A stretch of DNA of 9,441 bases from Coxiellaceae bacterium (lineage in GTDB: Bacteria > Pseudomonadota > Gammaproteobacteria > Coxiellales > Coxiellaceae): positions 1-9,441 of the forward strand of contig JABABC010000068.1 in NCBI GenBank assembly GCA_014238445.1, read 5' to 3'. A program made the position numbers and the translations under genes. The stretch's first letter is position 1. Each line of letters opens with the position of its first letter. The notes under the pieces were generated by a model. That model worked only from the letters and a program-made list of their open reading frames with translations, was not told the DNA's origin and made no database searches. Below are positions 1-7,559 of this stretch, in pieces.

Positions 1-531
1 ACAGCGACTCACTCGATTGATATCACAGATGTGTATCAACTCCATCAACAAGGGCATCCTGCAACTCAACCTTGGGTAGACCCACACCATGATCACTCAC
101 TCAAACGCATTACTGAGGAACAGCAGCGCATTCAACGCAGTCAGATCACTGTTCTGCAGTTTCCTTTGTATTGGTTTAGTGTGCCTGGCATTTTAAAAAA
201 CTACATCGATCAAGTCTTTCGACCGGGTTTTGCTTACCCCGGTAAATACACAGAAAGCCCATTACATGATGGTCGCGCTGTATTGTTTTCTGTGACCACA
301 CAATCACCGATAGAAGCGTTTACAAACACAGGGCCGCACAATACACTCAAGAATAATTTACTGCATTTAGCAACCACCTTTCGCTTTGTGGGCTATCGAA
401 TCTTACAGCCTGTTGCCCTTCATAATGCACATCATGTTCATCAAGATACCCTTGAGCAACACATCAACACACTCACACAACGCATTACAAACCACTTATC
501 CGCCCCATCGATTTGGCTAAACACGGCCTAA
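1..531 (+). CDS. NAD(P)H-dependent flavodoxin-fold oxidoreductase (KefF/MdaB/NQO1-like), 5'-truncated by the window
   Basis: The reading frame is open from base 1 to the TAA at 529-531, so the N-terminus lies outside the window; the in-frame GTG at 31 is not the true start. About 176 residues remain. Codons 53-80 (nt 157-240) carry the family hallmark, a FPLYWFSVPGILKNYID-type segment followed by QVFRPGFAYP. In quinone reductases and KefF-like proteins this segment forms part of the FMN/quinone site and dimer interface. The first beta strand and the FMN phosphate loop are missing with the 5' end. Family members are soluble flavoproteins that reduce quinones or other electrophiles with NAD(P)H; the substrate here cannot be told. 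The gene is convergent with aroDE, with only 43 bp between the two stop codons, and no functional link to the aro genes is evident. Family assignment is good; the exact subfamily is uncertain. Confidence 0.85.
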   Translation, partial: TATHSIDITDVYQLHQQGHPATQPWVDPHHDHSLKRITEEQQRIQRSQITVLQFPLYWFSVPGILKNYIDQVFRPGFAYPGKYTESPLHDGRAVLFSVTTQSPIEAFTNTGPHNTLKNNLLHLATTFRFVGYRILQPVALHNAHHVHQDTLEQHINTLTQRITNHLSAPSIWLNTA

Positions 532-574
532 GTCGTCATTAAAAAAGGTGTTCTCACAAACATAAGAAATACGT

Positions 575-2014
575 CTATGCTGGATTATCCTCTATCGACA
601 ACCACATCTCAGATTGGGCAATGGCCTGTTGTTCAAAAAACTGTTCGCCTGAAAGATAGTCACAATCAGCTTCTGCACAGCATTGCGCTAAGCGTTGATC
701 AGCTGTTGGATAATTACTATCGAGCACCCACGGTTGATGGTGCAGTAAAGCCACTATCACTGACTGAATAGTGGCATCTGGCATCACAGACTGAGGCAAA
801 GCATTCACGACACCTTCAACAATTTGCGTCTTCCAATCCAGCGCATCTTCCCAATGACAAAATGTCACTGGCAAAGTCTTTAAGTGTGAATGGTAGGTAC
901 GATTAAGCACCGTCACCTTTGCGCCTTGTGCGATTAACGCTTGTATTATAGCCATGCCAGCGCCACCGCAACCTAACACCCACACGTGTTTCCCGGCTAA
1001 CGTGTGCTGTGTCAAGATCGTTTGTACAGCTCCTGCGCCATCCGTATTCTCACCTTCCCAAACACCCGATCGACGCGTTAACGTGTTCACTGCCAAGCTT
1101 TCGCCTAACACATTCACATAAGGCACCACCGCTTGCTTTAGCGGCATGGTCACACTAACCCCCCTAAACGGAAGCGGCTTAATAACCTCAAAAAATGCTT
1201 CTAATTCAGAAATATGCAAACGTATCTTCAAGTAAACTGCAGGTTGTTGAAACACCGCAAAGCGCCCATTATGAAACACATGACCGATACTGGCATCCAC
1301 AGGGTCTCCGATTAGCGCGTATAAATCACAGCCTATAGAATGTCGCATGATACGATATTTGCGCTCTAATGATTCTACCGTTGGCATGCCCTGCAACACC
1401 GCACTGGCCTCATCGAGTGCGGCATACGTCCAATGATTGCCTAACACAGCGCCTGCAATGCGCCCAAAAAAACCATACTCACCCATGCAATGTCCCACAA
1501 AAGCATGCTCTGCAGCATGGGCTTGCACACACACCATCATCCTCAAGGTATCGATAGAGGACGTCGCAGTCGTCACCAGCTTATACAGAGCAACATTCGA
1601 GTGATGCATACTGGATAGGATGGCCGATAAATCCGCAGGTGAGCCTGTCATGTCATGATAAGAGCGGATGAATCGCGTGTGAGATGATAAGTCAGAAAAG
1701 TGCTCAATCAACTCATCACTGACATCGTGTTCAATGTCCATGTAGTCGGGTTGTAAGGTTAAAACAGATTCGAGTAAGGATAAACGCGCCTCTTCTGAAC
1801 CGGTGTAAGCACCGCCTTGTCGAGTCGGCCGTAGTGTTATGATACAAGGCACATGAATGAGTGCCATCAATCCCGCTATATCTTCGACAACAATGCCGTC
1901 ATAAAAATCACAGCGCAACTCAACGGCATAGGCCGTTGCAGGCACACGCAAACAATCGCTGCGCGCCGCTGACAAATCATTAACAGCAATCGTTACGACG
2001 ACACGTGGCAACAT
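575..2014 (-). CDS. aroDE: Bifunctional 3-dehydroquinate dehydratase (type I) / shikimate dehydrogenase fusion
   Basis: One 479-residue protein carries pathway steps 3 and 4: dehydration of 3-dehydroquinate, then NADPH-dependent reduction of 3-dehydroshikimate to shikimate. The N-terminal half (about 1-215) is a type I dehydratase. It shows ELR at 32-34, a LRPTRQGG loop near 61-68, the catalytic His120 in SYHD, and the Schiff-base Lys145 in YKLVTTA. The C-terminal half (about 230-475) is AroE. It shows GDPVDASIG at 236-244, catalytic Lys293 in VTMPLK, Asn310, Asp325 in NTDG, the GCGGAG NADP loop at 348-353 followed by NRT at 371-373, and a terminal EQQAIAQSEMW. The usual second Ser of the AroE substrate loop (SxSP) is Gly-His here. 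The ATG lies inside the end of aroB (22-nt overlap) and is preceded by AGGAGT at 2019-2024 with a 4-nt gap, so translational coupling is likely. This fusion order is typical of chlamydiae and plants; most proteobacteria keep aroD (or aroQ) and aroE separate. Confidence 0.95.
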   Translation of the reverse strand: MLPRVVVTIAVNDLSAARSDCLRVPATAYAVELRCDFYDGIVVEDIAGLMALIHVPCIITLRPTRQGGAYTGSEEARLSLLESVLTLQPDYMDIEHDVSDELIEHFSDLSSHTRFIRSYHDMTGSPADLSAILSSMHHSNVALYKLVTTATSSIDTLRMMVCVQAHAAEHAFVGHCMGEYGFFGRIAGAVLGNHWTYAALDEASAVLQGMPTVESLERKYRIMRHSIGCDLYALIGDPVDASIGHVFHNGRFAVFQQPAVYLKIRLHISELEAFFEVIKPLPFRGVSVTMPLKQAVVPYVNVLGESLAVNTLTRRSGVWEGENTDGAGAVQTILTQHTLAGKHVWVLGCGGAGMAIIQALIAQGAKVTVLNRTYHSHLKTLPVTFCHWEDALDWKTQIVEGVVNALPQSVMPDATIQSVIVALLHHQPWVLDSNYPTADQRLAQCCAEADCDYLSGEQFFEQQAIAQSEMWLSIEDNPA

Positions 2015-3141
2015 AAAGACTCCTTAGCATAGGCTCGCAAGGCATTGGCCATCTGTTCTTTCGTGATTGACACTGCCCAATGATTATCAACAGACTCTAC
2101 TACACCCAATGCTGTTAACAACACGCAACGAATGTCTTGGTTGACCGATTTTTTATCCGATCGCATTCGCTCAACACACTGTAACCAGCGTTCATCATGC
2201 CATGCATGGGTTGAAGAAAATGGTACTAAGGTTAAAACGCGTTGAATCTGCTCCCAATGTTCTTGCGATAAGCCATGCCACCGATACGATAAATAACTTT
2301 CCACCCACAAACCCACACACACCGCCTCACCATGCGAAATAGCATAATCAGACACCGCTTCAATCGCATGTGCTACCGTGTGTCCAAAGTTGAGAATCTG
2401 TCGCAGTCCACCCCGTTCACATTCATCAGCTTCAACCACTCGGCACTTAATGCGAACACTGTGCATAATAGCTTGCAACCACGCTGAATCAGTGATGGTT
2501 TCATCCTGCTGTAAGCTACGAGCAATAGCCTCTAAATCACTGAGTAAAGACTCATCCATAATTAAGGCGTGTTTCACCATCTCCACCCAGCCTTGCCATT
2601 GTTCTTCGATGGGCAAGGTAGAGAGAAACGCGACATCGATACACACCGCTTGTGGTTGCGTAAAGGTGCCCATTAAGTTTTTACCGTGAGGTGTATTAAC
2701 CGCTGTTTTTCCACCTATTGATGCATCAACCATCGCGAGCAATGACGTCGGCAGATAAAAACACGGCACACCTCGCATGTAGGTTGCTGCAATAAAACCA
2801 GCCATATCCAAGACCACACCGCCACCGAGTGCTATCACCACGGTTTGACGCGAACAGCCTAATTGAATCATCTGATCTTCTAATAAGGCTTTAGTCTCAC
2901 GATTTTTGGATAGCTCACCCTGAGGAAAAGACAACACATGGCAGGTTTGAAAAAAAGGTTGATAGATAGACTGCAGCGACTTTGCCCACTGAGCTCCAAC
3001 GTTATCATCTGTGATAATGACACATTGATGATCTCGATAGGCATCGAACCATTGCTCAGCTAATGCCTGCGTGCACGCAACCCCCTCCCCCAAATAGAGT
3101 GAGCATTCGCCTAACCGGTGCTGAAGGGTAAAGGTGTACAT
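1993..3141 (-). CDS. aroB: 3-dehydroquinate synthase
   Basis: A 382-residue cytosolic enzyme converting DAHP to 3-dehydroquinate (pathway step 2) using NAD+ and a divalent metal. Visible motifs include PQGELSKNRETK (73-84), the NAD-binding ALGGGVVLDMAGF (104-116), PTSLLAMVDASIGGKTAVN (131-149), KN at 154-155, and the three metal ligands Glu187 (WVEMVK), His254 (NFGHT) and His270 (SHGEAV). The length is normal for the family. The commonly conserved Gly in GGGVVGD is Leu111 here. The frame is open back to an ATG at 3189, but the start at 3141 is chosen. It has GAGGA at 3148-3152 six bases upstream, begins just before the conserved N-terminal strand, and lies downstream of a good promoter whose -10 the longer form would overlap. 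It is the first gene of a two-gene operon with aroDE, and divergent from aroA. Confidence 0.96.
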   Translation of the reverse strand: MYTFTLQHRLGECSLYLGEGVACTQALAEQWFDAYRDHQCVIITDDNVGAQWAKSLQSIYQPFFQTCHVLSFPQGELSKNRETKALLEDQMIQLGCSRQTVVIALGGGVVLDMAGFIAATYMRGVPCFYLPTSLLAMVDASIGGKTAVNTPHGKNLMGTFTQPQAVCIDVAFLSTLPIEEQWQGWVEMVKHALIMDESLLSDLEAIARSLQQDETITDSAWLQAIMHSVRIKCRVVEADECERGGLRQILNFGHTVAHAIEAVSDYAISHGEAVCVGLWVESYLSYRWHGLSQEHWEQIQRVLTLVPFSSTHAWHDERWLQCVERMRSDKKSVNQDIRCVLLTALGVVESVDNHWAVSITKEQMANALRAYAKESLCCHVSS

Positions 3142-3167
3142 GAATTGTCCTCGAAAAAGGTTAGGCC

Positions 3168-3196
3168 ATGCTAACGTAGCGGCGTACAAATGGCAA
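3168..3196 (-). promoter_or_regulatory. Putative sigma70-type promoter of aroB-aroDE
   Basis: On the minus strand the -35 hexamer TTGCCA (3196-3191) is separated by 17 bp from the -10 hexamer TAGCAT (3173-3168). Transcription would begin near 3161, leaving a leader of about 20 nt that contains the GAGGA ribosome binding site at 3148-3152. The -10 sits within a short inverted repeat (GTTAG/CTAAC at about 3160-3175) that could be an operator, although the arms are only 5 bp. Confidence 0.55.
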
Positions 3197-3210
3197 AACC
3201 TATCAGGCGC

Positions 3211-3238
3211 TTGACTCGCGTTTGATCATCGCTACAAT
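3211..3238 (+). promoter_or_regulatory. Putative sigma70-type promoter of aroA, giving a nearly leaderless transcript
   Basis: TTGACT (3211-3216), a 16-bp spacer and TACAAT (3233-3238) form a good consensus promoter. The -10 ends only 8 nt before the aroA ATG, so transcription should start about 1-3 nt upstream of the start codon. There is no Shine-Dalgarno sequence. The promoter is back-to-back with that of aroB; the two -35 boxes are 14 bp apart. Confidence 0.6.
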
Positions 3239-3246
3239 GCAACACC

Positions 3247-4578
3247 ATGCTATATTACCAAATCCAACGAAGCACCCTTTCAGGCACTGTTCAATTGCCT
3301 GCCTCTAAATCACATACCATGCGCGCACTGCTGTTCGCCACATTAGCTCAAGGCACGAGCATCATTGAAAACGCCCTGCCATCACCTGACACCGACGCCA
3401 TGATTGCGGCGTGTCGCCAGTTTGGCGCGACAATCACCATCTCCGAGAACACCTTGACCGTCACAGGGACAGAAGGGCGCTTACGAACCCCTGACGATGT
3501 TATCGATGCTGGCAACTCCGGCCAGGTGTTGCGCTTTATTGCTTGTTTAGCCGGACTACAAGCAGGCCGTGTTGAAATTACCGGCGACCACTCGATTCGT
3601 CATTCCCGTCCAGTTAAAGCACTCTTATCTGCACTCAATCAGTTGGGCGCTACAAGCACTACTTTACAGAACAATGATCACCCACCACTGATTATTCAAG
3701 GTCCATTCACACACACACAAGCCACTTTAGATGGCAGTGACTCACAACCGGTTTCAGGCTTGTTAATGGCGGCTGCATTTCGCAATGAGATGACGACTGA
3801 ACTCAACGTCACCTCTCCTGGCGAAACTCCTTGGGTCAACTTAACCCTCGATTGGCTCGATCGTATGGGCTTCACTACCCTTCATGATAATTTTTTGCAC
3901 TATCGCATTACTGGAAAACAAACAATACCCGCATTCCATTATCGAGTACCCAGCGACTTCAGTGCCATGGCTTTTCCACTCGTTGCCGCACTGATCACTC
4001 AATCCACGATCACGCTGGAAAATATTGATTTAAATGACCCACAAGGCGACAAAGCGATACTCGATATTATTCAACGGATGAGTGGCCAAATCAGCATTGA
4101 TCCAGAGCAACAAACCATCACCACCCACCCCAGTCCAACCCTGACTGGCATTACTGTCGATATCAATCAGTGCATTGACGCCCTACCCATTCTGACTGTG
4201 CTCGCTTGTTTTGCAACAGGTCCTACACACATCACAGGAGCGAGTATTGCACGACACAAAGAATCTAATCGTTTAGCAGCCATGCACCGTGAACTCACCA
4301 AAATGGGTGCGGCGATTACAGTCACTGATGATGGCTTAATCATTCACCCAAAACCATTACAAGCCGCTGCTGTACACAGCCACCATGACCACCGCATTGC
4401 CATGGCATTATCCATCGCAGCTTTAGCAATACCAGGGGAAACCACTATCATGGATTGTGCCTGTGTGCAAAAAAGCTTCCCTAATTTTCATCACGTCATG
4501 CCATGTTTAGGGGCCGACATTACCCATCATCATAATAAGGGAAGCGTGATACAACAGCAGAACAAACAAAGGAAATGA
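3247..4578 (+). CDS. aroA: 3-phosphoshikimate 1-carboxyvinyltransferase (EPSP synthase)
   Basis: A 443-residue cytosolic enzyme that joins shikimate-3-phosphate and phosphoenolpyruvate to give EPSP (pathway step 6). Motifs in order are PASKSHTMRA with catalytic Lys21 and Arg26, DAGNSGQVLRF (88-97), the SIRHSRP loop (116-122), DGSDSQPVSGLLMA (162-175), PSDFSAMAF (235-243), catalytic Asp311 in CIDALPIL, RHKESNR (336-342), DHRIAMA (381-387) and VQKSFPNF (407-414). The length fits the family. Two conserved motifs depart from the norm: the Thr after GNxG is Gln93, and the usual D in the KESDR motif is Asn341. The tail from about residue 426 is extra and polar (HHHNKGSVIQQQ). The start is supported by the position of the first strand and by the promoter immediately upstream, with no ribosome binding site. 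It heads the plus-strand group with the MFS transporter and shikimate kinase. Confidence 0.97.
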   Translation: MLYYQIQRSTLSGTVQLPASKSHTMRALLFATLAQGTSIIENALPSPDTDAMIAACRQFGATITISENTLTVTGTEGRLRTPDDVIDAGNSGQVLRFIACLAGLQAGRVEITGDHSIRHSRPVKALLSALNQLGATSTTLQNNDHPPLIIQGPFTHTQATLDGSDSQPVSGLLMAAAFRNEMTTELNVTSPGETPWVNLTLDWLDRMGFTTLHDNFLHYRITGKQTIPAFHYRVPSDFSAMAFPLVAALITQSTITLENIDLNDPQGDKAILDIIQRMSGQISIDPEQQTITTHPSPTLTGITVDINQCIDALPILTVLACFATGPTHITGASIARHKESNRLAAMHRELTKMGAAITVTDDGLIIHPKPLQAAAVHSHHDHRIAMALSIAALAIPGETTIMDCACVQKSFPNFHHVMPCLGADITHHHNKGSVIQQQNKQRK

Positions 4579-4761
4579 CACGCTGAGGGATAAAAATCCA
4601 TATGAAAAATACGCCTATCATCCAGCAAAAAACCATGGGGCTCTTAAACCTATAATCATCGCATATCACACAACAACGACACCCATCAATCACCCCATTG
4701 TGCAGATGTCCATCTAAAGATAGACTAGGTATCAACACCCGCTAGTAAACTATTAATACCC

Positions 4762-5928
4762 ATGAACCTGATAAAAAAATCCATCTTACTCAGTTTCATC
4801 TGTGTCGCCTCATTTTCAGCCGTGATCATCACCCCTGCACTACCGGTAATTCAAACAACATTTCAGCTCACTGACGAAAAACTACAATGGACCATGTCGC
4901 TATTCCTCATAGGGTATTTAATAGGACAGTTACTCTACGGCCCACTTGCCAATCGCTTTGGCACAATCAAGGCATTAAGAATCGGGTTTGTCATCAATAT
5001 AGCTGGCATCTTATTATGCCTAGTAGGTGCTTTTAATAGGAGTTATTCACTGTTACTGTTAGGGCGATTACTCTCAGCACTGGGTTCTGCTGCAGGTCTC
5101 ACCTGCACGTTTATGCTGATAAAAAAATTACTTCAACAACAAGAAGCCAAACAAGCGCTCGCTTTCTCCATTGTCTCGTTTAGCCTAGGAACGGGATTAG
5201 CTGTCAGTTTAGGAGGATTCCTAACAGAGCACTTTGGCTGGCAAAGTTGTTTCTGGGCGTTATTAGCACATGGCACACTCATGCTCGCATGCACCCGCCT
5301 TTTTTGCCTGACCGAAATGGCTCACAACCTCAATATCTCTGCCATCATCGCAGGTTACCTTCAAGCACTGCGCAATAAAACGCTGATCGTGTATTCATGC
5401 CTAGTGGGGTTTGCCTCTGTGGTTGCCTACTGTTATTCAACAGCAGCGCCCATTATCAGCCAATCACTACTACAGCTAACGCCAGCACAGTACGGCCTAT
5501 GGAATCTCATCAACCTGATAGGCATGATGGCAAGCGGATTCTTAGGTGTCTTGTTAGTTAAACGATATGCACTATCGGCTATCATACACACTGGCATGAC
5601 TGGAATAGGACTCGCGATTATATCACTCTGCGCAATGTCGCTTGTCCAAACGCCCACTCCCCTATGGTTTTTCATCAGCACAGCACTGTTGTATTTCTTC
5701 TCAGGTATTATCTATCCCTGCGCTGCGCATTACGCCACACATGCAATTGACAATACAGCTAACGCTTCAAGCATGATGAGCTTTATCAATATGCTGAGCG
5801 CTACTATTTGTGTCATCATCTTAGGCAGCCTGCCATTTTCACAACTTGTGGATCTCATTACGATACTCAGCGCCTTCTTGCTCTTTACCCTTGCAAGCAG
5901 CAAACTCATCCATACACCAAACTCTTAA
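4762..5928 (+). CDS. MFS transporter, DHA1 / Bcr-CflA-like
   Basis: A 388-residue inner-membrane protein with about 12 hydrophobic segments, the size of major facilitator superfamily drug:H+ antiporters. The N-terminal half resembles Bcr/CflA. TPALPVIQTTF lies in helix 1 (24-34), followed by SLFLIGYLIGQLLYGPLANRFG over helix 2 and the helix 2-3 loop (46-67). A GLAVSLGGFLTEHFGWQSCFW stretch (145-165) corresponds to the antiporter motif in helix 5. Motif A is weakened: its Asp is Asn64, and the Gly-Arg that normally follows is Thr-Ile. Bcr/CflA members export drugs, sulfonamides, purine ribosides or amino acids; the substrate here is unknown. It sits between aroA and aroK, so export or import of a shikimate-pathway compound or aromatic product is an attractive but unproven idea. 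A 183-bp gap follows aroA, with no convincing terminator. No Shine-Dalgarno sequence precedes the ATG; a TATTAA hexamer ends 5 nt before it. Confidence 0.88.
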   Translation: MNLIKKSILLSFICVASFSAVIITPALPVIQTTFQLTDEKLQWTMSLFLIGYLIGQLLYGPLANRFGTIKALRIGFVINIAGILLCLVGAFNRSYSLLLLGRLLSALGSAAGLTCTFMLIKKLLQQQEAKQALAFSIVSFSLGTGLAVSLGGFLTEHFGWQSCFWALLAHGTLMLACTRLFCLTEMAHNLNISAIIAGYLQALRNKTLIVYSCLVGFASVVAYCYSTAAPIISQSLLQLTPAQYGLWNLINLIGMMASGFLGVLLVKRYALSAIIHTGMTGIGLAIISLCAMSLVQTPTPLWFFISTALLYFFSGIIYPCAAHYATHAIDNTANASSMMSFINMLSATICVIILGSLPFSQLVDLITILSAFLLFTLASSKLIHTPNS

Positions 5929-5946
5929 AGTAGACTGAGGTGATGC

Positions 5947-5975
5947 TAGACATTAGCGCTATCGCATGCTAAAAA
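5947..5975 (+). promoter_or_regulatory. Possible promoter for the shikimate kinase gene
   Basis: TAGACA (5947-5952) and TAAAAA (5970-5975) are separated by 17 bp, matching the sigma70 consensus at 5/6 and 4/6 positions. The -10 ends 8 nt before the ATG at 5984, the same geometry as at aroA, and so favours 5984 over the upstream in-frame ATG at 5966, which would overlap this element. Weaker than the aroA promoter. Confidence 0.35.
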
Positions 5976-5983
5976 CCGATACC

Positions 5984-6532
5984 ATGCCATCACTATCACA
6001 CACAGCCCCCATCGTGCTCATCGGCCTCAAAGGATGCGGTAAAAGCACCATCGGAAAATTATTGGCTGAGCGCCTCTCATGCCCATGGAGGGATACCGAT
6101 GCTTGCATCGAAAACGAATACCACCAACAACACCAGACGCAACGAACGTGTGCTGAAATTGTTACCGAACATGGCATTAGCTATTTTAAAGCGTTAGAAC
6201 AACAAGTCTTTCAACAGCTCATCACGACTAAACTCTCCGTGATCAGCACAGGAGGTAGTAGTTTGTTTGAATCACATAACCGAGAACACCTTCCAGAAAA
6301 TAGTGTCATTTATTACTTAGAAGCAGATCTTGCCATCCTAGAATCACGCTGGAAAAATCATCCGCCACCATGGCTTACAAAAACCATTTGTGACCCTCAA
6401 TCCATTCAAGCCATCAATGCCCGGCACCAACGATACTGTGACATTGCCCATGTTCGAATCACCACTCACACCCAGTCTCCAGAAGTCATTTGCCAACACA
6501 TCGAACAACACCTTAACGTTTGCAAATGGTGA
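5984..6532 (+). CDS. aroK: Shikimate kinase, divergent
   Basis: A 182-residue P-loop kinase that phosphorylates shikimate with ATP (pathway step 5). Numbering from 5984, it has a Walker A GLKGCGKST (14-22), the shikimate-binding DTD (37-39), a FKALE motif (68-72), TGGSS (89-93), and INARHQRYCDIA (144-155) near the C-terminus, matching the RxxxY adenine/shikimate motif. Three normally conserved positions differ. The Arg of the FRxxE motif is Lys69, the third Gly of GGG is Ser92, and the lid motif RPLL is replaced by HPPPWL (126-131), losing the lid arginine. Activity may therefore be altered, though the overall fold and the pathway context argue for a real shikimate kinase. An in-frame ATG at 5966 would add six residues; neither start has a usable Shine-Dalgarno sequence. 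It is convergent with the TDT gene, with only 6 bp between the stop codons. Confidence 0.85.
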   Translation: MPSLSHTAPIVLIGLKGCGKSTIGKLLAERLSCPWRDTDACIENEYHQQHQTQRTCAEIVTEHGISYFKALEQQVFQQLITTKLSVISTGGSSLFESHNREHLPENSVIYYLEADLAILESRWKNHPPPWLTKTICDPQSIQAINARHQRYCDIAHVRITTHTQSPEVICQHIEQHLNVCKW

Positions 6533-6538
6533 TGGCCA

Positions 6539-7489
6539 TTAGGCATGAGCTATCCGCTTAATATGATGAAGATACAAACATAACACGTAACCAATAACAC
6601 AGGTTGCTATTACACCCTCTATGAGAGCCGCTGAATACAGTATATGACTTTGTAGCTTAAGCAACGGCTCAGACTGCATCCAAAAACTAGCCTTTAGAGC
6701 AGCTGTTGCACTGATAGCCAGTGGGAAAGTAAACGCAGAAAAAGCGGGTGAAAAATTTAATCTAAGTAACCGTAACAGCATGATATAGACACTGACGATC
6801 ATAGTGATAGAGAGCGATAAAAGAAAAATCGTCAAAACCACATTGGGATGGGGAATTATGGTCAAATAACCCGACAACGTCAGACTCGCAGGTGCTGCCA
6901 TAATCGCCAGCGTGGGTTTTCTAGCATCATCCACAGAGGGCTCAACACATAAGCGATGAATCATGAGCGGCAATAAAATACCATACATCACCAACCCAAC
7001 CCAAACAATTACATGAGCTACTACAATCAATGCAGGTGTAGGAACAGTCAGGCAAGCCACGACAATACCAATAGGTGGAACAAACCAACTAGGAACCATA
7101 TCATCCCATTTAAAGTGACTTATCCTGTAATAACTAAAGACAACGAGAAAAAAACCATGAAGAACCACTGCAAAAAGCCATAAGCACGATGAAAACTCCA
7201 CACCTAATAATGAACCCGCATGACTGATAAGCATTAAACTCATCGCTAAAGTCGGAACGACACTGCCAATGGTAGGATGCTGCATAGCCTTCCATAGCTC
7301 TACAGGGTATCGAATAAATTTGATCAACAAAGGCATTAATAACAGCACAGCCAACAGACCAACACAAACCATTAATACAGCGCCAAGTGATGTATTCGCC
7401 AAAACCCCCTGCCAAAATGCAGCCAAACCTAACATACCTAGTGTTAATCCAGAAATCGGGACCGGGTAATCTTTTATGAATGACATCAT
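6539..7489 (-). CDS. TDT-family transporter (TehA/SLAC1/Ssu1 fold)
   Basis: A 316-residue integral membrane protein with about 10 hydrophobic segments, matching the tellurite-resistance/dicarboxylate transporter (TDT) family. Recognisable family segments are SGLTLGMLGLAAFW near the N-terminus (13-26), VPSWFVPPIGIVVA (132-145), AIMAAPASLTLSGYL (195-209) and FSPAFSAFTFPLAIS (246-260); the last lies in the pore helix region, where the gating Phe of TehA-type channels is found. Members move anions such as tellurite, malate, sulfite or chloride; the substrate is not determined by these motifs. The start at 7489 is supported by GGAG at 7497-7500 seven bases upstream; a second ATG follows immediately at 7486. 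A LysR gene lies 133 bp upstream on the same strand, with a perfect palindrome between them, suggesting that LysR protein regulates this gene. Confidence 0.9.
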   Translation of the reverse strand: MMSFIKDYPVPISGLTLGMLGLAAFWQGVLANTSLGAVLMVCVGLLAVLLLMPLLIKFIRYPVELWKAMQHPTIGSVVPTLAMSLMLISHAGSLLGVEFSSCLWLFAVVLHGFFLVVFSYYRISHFKWDDMVPSWFVPPIGIVVACLTVPTPALIVVAHVIVWVGLVMYGILLPLMIHRLCVEPSVDDARKPTLAIMAAPASLTLSGYLTIIPHPNVVLTIFLLSLSITMIVSVYIMLLRLLRLNFSPAFSAFTFPLAISATAALKASFWMQSEPLLKLQSHILYSAALIEGVIATCVIGYVLCLYLHHIKRIAHA

Positions 7490-7559
7490 GACTGAACTCC
7501 AAATGAAAAGTAACTAACCTCATCATAATCCACAGTCTTGGAGTTATAAAATTGTTATT

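Noticed and set aside
541..560. Possible intrinsic terminator for aroDE (minus strand GTG-AGAA-CAC then a T run)
   Set aside because: The stem is only 3 bp; the T tract alone is not enough.
3142..3189. Longer aroB start at 3189 (16 extra residues)
   Set aside because: It overlaps the likely -10, lacks a Shine-Dalgarno sequence, and the extra residues do not fit the family N-terminus; the start at 3141 has GAGGA at good spacing.
4554..4604. Long inverted repeat AGCGTG/CACGCT around the aroA stop as a terminator
   Set aside because: The arms are about 6 bp with a loop of more than 30 nt and no T run follows.
4520..4738. 72-residue minus-strand ORF after aroA
   Set aside because: It overlaps the aroA 3' end antisense, has no ribosome binding site and an irregular, Cys-rich composition with no recognisable motif.
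5942..5971. Tiny leader ORF before shikimate kinase (MLDISAIAC, after GAGGTG)
   Set aside because: The ATG at 5943 is only 2 nt from the GAGG, there are no aromatic residues to suggest attenuation, and no following hairpin pair.
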